Shown here in pieces: positions 4,787-6,992 of a stretch of DNA of 6,992 nt. The notes beneath the pieces are model-generated. The model made no database searches. It was not told the DNA's origin and saw nothing but the letters and a program-made list of their open reading frames with translations. The first letter of the stretch is position 1. Every line of letters starts with the position of its first letter. The DNA is from an uncultured Fibrobacter sp. (lineage in GTDB: Bacteria; Fibrobacterota; Fibrobacteria; Fibrobacterales; Fibrobacteraceae): positions 1-6,992 of the forward strand of contig NZ_CALEFV010000279.1 in NCBI RefSeq assembly GCF_937877005.1, in the 5' to 3' direction. Position numbers and translations under genes: made by a program.

Positions 4787-6992
4787 TATTCCTTGTATGC
4801 GCAGCAGCGGAAACCAATCGTCGGAGACTTGTAAAAATTCGCCGCACCACGGAAAGCCACTTTTTCGCCCGTCAGGAAAACAACCTCAATATGGTCGGGA
4901 ACATACTTCATTCCGTTACCGATGCTTTCAAGCCATTTGTCGCCACCCTTCTTGTATTCAGAATACGGGGCATAGTCCGTACCCACGGAATTTCCGCTAG
5001 AATCCTGCACATCGAAGAACTGTAGCGAATCTTTGAAATCCTTCTGAGTCAAAATCTGGTACAGCGATCTCGATGTGTCGGCTACAAAAACCGTATCGAC
5101 TTTGGTCCCTTCGCGATATAGATAAACAGTATCCTTCGTGTAGCCGAGACGGGTAAAGTACGGGAAACTCCGGTTCGTGCAGAGAGCCTGCGTTTCAAGG
5201 TCCAGGCCGCCCATCACCTTGTAGCTGCCCCCCTTCACTACCGCAAGCGTATCTTCGGAACGACCCATGACCCATTCCTGATACTGACCAGGCATGTCAC
5301 GAACTCCCATCGGATTCATGCACCGAGGGCTTCGCTTCGTTATATCTGCCGCCGAGGCGGAGTCATTCGACGCCACATTGCAGTCCTTGAATAGCAAATC
5401 GGTCGGCTGCAAAATATCTTCCTGAACAACTCCATACGAAAGCGTTCCGCCCGAAAGGCACACCAGCTCCCAGTCGCGCTCGTTGCAAAGGCTAACTGTA
5501 AACCCGCTAGCCGAGACGGCTTCGCAGGCCGCCAGCGCATCGGAATGCAAGACATTAGTCATGAAAGCACCAGAATCGTTACGATGTTCCAATCTTTCCA
5601 TGCAGAAGAACGACGTATCCGAGGATTTCACCGGTACAAAACCTTCGGGACATTCAAGTTCTGCCGCATAGGCGCTTGGAGCCACATAAATCGTATCGAT
5701 CAGCGCCACGGAATAATACTTCGACTTGTCTATCGCACGAACTCGTAGAATCAGCGTGTCTCCCGGAGCGACCCAGCGGATGGTATCCGTCACGAACGAC
5801 CCAACTGCAGAAATTTCCATCGTGTCACCGCTCACTTCGTACAAGCTAGCCCCGTAGCTCGTCGCCCCCGTATCCTTATAAACGGTCCATTTATTCTGAT
5901 TGACATCATAATATTCAATCATATAGGTAGACACGGTATCGTAACAGATCTTAAATACGCAGGTATCGGGAAGCGTCAAAACAGAATCCACTTCAATGTT
6001 GTGAGACTTCTTGTAAGGGTCAACACTCTGGCTCCAGAAGATACGCAGACGGTTGTTGCTGTCGAGTCGCGCCATGTCAGGATAAAGGGTATCCTTGAGC
6101 GTAAAAAGTTTTGTCGGCATCAGGGGCGCAACCGAATCTGTCGTGACAAAATCCTTCGTAGCGTTATCGGAACGATTTCCCGAGGAATCCCACGCGGTGA
6201 TCGTAATCGTATACTTGGACTCCGCCTTGAGTCCATCGACAATCAGGCGGAACATGTTGGAATCCGGCTCATCCTCATTGTACCCCTTACCATCCTTGAC
6301 CATGATTCGCAGATAGTTCTTCACTCTGTCGCCATGCGAGGTGGTATCGACCCACATCGAATCATTGTTGCGATAAAGCTGATGGTGACGCTTATAGATA
6401 CTCGTTCCCGTAGAGTCCGTTCCATCGGGCGAAATCACCTTCACCGACAGCTCGCGGATGTCCTCGTCCTTGTCCTGAGTGTAAATTTCGATGTTATAAC
6501 CGACAATCGGCCCCGAGAGTTCACCCGGCTTATAGTAATCCGTCTGGTCCGTCGAGCGGGTCCACTGCATTAGATATCCAGTCGTCCACACGGAATCCTC
6601 ATAGTTGACCAGGGACGGCTTCAAATCGTCACCGAAATGCAGATAGATACGCTGAACCGTTCCTGGCCTTCCACTGGAATAGTCACAGTAGATGGCAATC
6701 AGCAAGCTGTCGCGCACTTTCGTATAGTCCTGGATATAGGACGTCAGGTCAATCGTATCAAAAAGCGCCTCGGTCCCTTCGGCATACTCGAAACTGTCCG
6801 TCGCCTCTTCCAGATCACCATCACTGACTGCTTTTGCCGTGTCCCCTACGACAAGCGAATCCACCCAGAGGTAAATCCGTTCGAGATGATCCGTATCAAT
6901 CGGATAGCGGAAACGCACCATAAAGCAATAGGCTCCGCTATCCGCACCCTTCGCACACTGGCGCAGTACCGACAGGTCCGAGATTTCTCGGT
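4786..6992 (-). CDS. Large secreted-type protein with Fn3-like modules and a C-terminal FGE-like domain (5' end outside window)
   Basis: The frame stays open to the window edge (734 complete codons visible, counted from 6990); the ATG at 6921 is internal. Residues 1-160 are beta-rich and unrecognised. An Fn3-like module spans about 161-285, with the typical ending GLKAESKYTITITAWDSSGN; a second Fn3-like stretch follows at about 290-438. From about 445 a formylglycine-generating-enzyme/sulfatase-modifying-factor-like domain begins: LCNERDWELVC (501-511) replaces LPTEAEWE, GVRDMPGQYQEW (562-573) matches GLYDMxGNVxEW, KGGSY (586-590) matches RGGSY/W, and IGFRCC (725-730) closes it. It has ten Cys (447-730), fitting disulfides outside the cytoplasm. 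The catalytic Cys expected shortly after GGSY is missing (KVMGG), leaving only CTNR (604-607), so enzymatic activity is doubtful. About 100 extra residues separate CTNR from the final GFR. A binding or surface-display role is inference. Confidence 0.85.
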   Translation of the reverse strand, partial: REISDLSVLRQCAKGADSGAYCFMVRFRYPIDTDHLERIYLWVDSLVVGDTAKAVSDGDLEEATDSFEYAEGTEALFDTIDLTSYIQDYTKVRDSLLIAIYCDYSSGRPGTVQRIYLHFGDDLKPSLVNYEDSVWTTGYLMQWTRSTDQTDYYKPGELSGPIVGYNIEIYTQDKDEDIRELSVKVISPDGTDSTGTSIYKRHHQLYRNNDSMWVDTTSHGDRVKNYLRIMVKDGKGYNEDEPDSNMFRLIVDGLKAESKYTITITAWDSSGNRSDNATKDFVTTDSVAPLMPTKLFTLKDTLYPDMARLDSNNRLRIFWSQSVDPYKKSHNIEVDSVLTLPDTCVFKICYDTVSTYMIEYYDVNQNKWTVYKDTGATSYGASLYEVSGDTMEISAVGSFVTDTIRWVAPGDTLILRVRAIDKSKYYSVALIDTIYVAPSAYAAELECPEGFVPVKSSDTSFFCMERLEHRNDSGAFMTNVLHSDALAACEAVSASGFTVSLCNERDWELVCLSGGTLSYGVVQEDILQPTDLLFKDCNVASNDSASAADITKRSPRCMNPMGVRDMPGQYQEWVMGRSEDTLAVVKGGSYKVMGGLDLETQALCTNRSFPYFTRLGYTKDTVYLYREGTKVDTVFVADTSRSLYQILTQKDFKDSLQFFDVQDSSGNSVGTDYAPYSEYKKGGDKWLESIGNGMKYVPDHIEVVFLTGEKVAFRGAANFYKSPTIGFRCCAYKE

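Noticed and set aside
6001..6573. A 190-codon open frame on the plus strand opposite the Fn3-like protein
   Set aside because: It is antisense to a long coding frame with recognisable modules, has an Arg/Ile-rich composition and no family resemblance.

Overview
The window most resembles a chromosome segment from the genus Fibrobacter. The clearest marker is the minus-strand gene at 72-2090, which carries three tandem copies of the 'Fibrobacter succinogenes major paralogous domain' (FISUMP), a family expanded in that genus. The mixed GC content, AT-rich intergenic regions and a second large secreted-type protein with Fn3-like and FGE-like modules fit a Fibrobacter cell envelope gene set. Genus is an inference; species cannot be told.

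Layout: four genes lie on the minus strand, so transcription runs from high to low coordinates. In that order they are: (1) a 5'-truncated large protein (4786-6992) with a beta-rich N-terminal part, Fn3-like modules and a cysteine-rich formylglycine-generating-enzyme-like domain that seems to lack the catalytic cysteine pair; (2) an inositol monophosphatase-family phosphatase (3928-4716); (3) gdhA, a hexameric-type NADP-dependent glutamate dehydrogenase (2304-3653); (4) the triple FISUMP protein (72-2090). A possible plus-strand gene tail (1-75) converges on the last one, with overlapping stop codons.

The regulatory content is concentrated around gdhA. Upstream are a near-consensus sigma70-type promoter (17-bp spacer), a good Shine-Dalgarno, and two identical copies of a palindrome (AACTTACA-TTTT-TGTAAGTT) centred roughly 74 and 156 bp upstream of the inferred transcription start, with degenerate half-sites between them. 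Downstream is a 164-nt 3' region holding three consecutive hairpins, the last an intrinsic terminator. The FISUMP promoter appears to begin inside that terminator's U-tract.

Functionally the genes look independent: ammonium assimilation (gdhA), a soluble phosphatase, and two surface or secreted proteins of unknown ligand. I see no defence system, mobile element, CRISPR array or RNA gene. The observations most worth following are the duplicated gdhA operator, the structured gdhA 3' region with competing pairings, and the FGE-like pseudo-enzyme domain.
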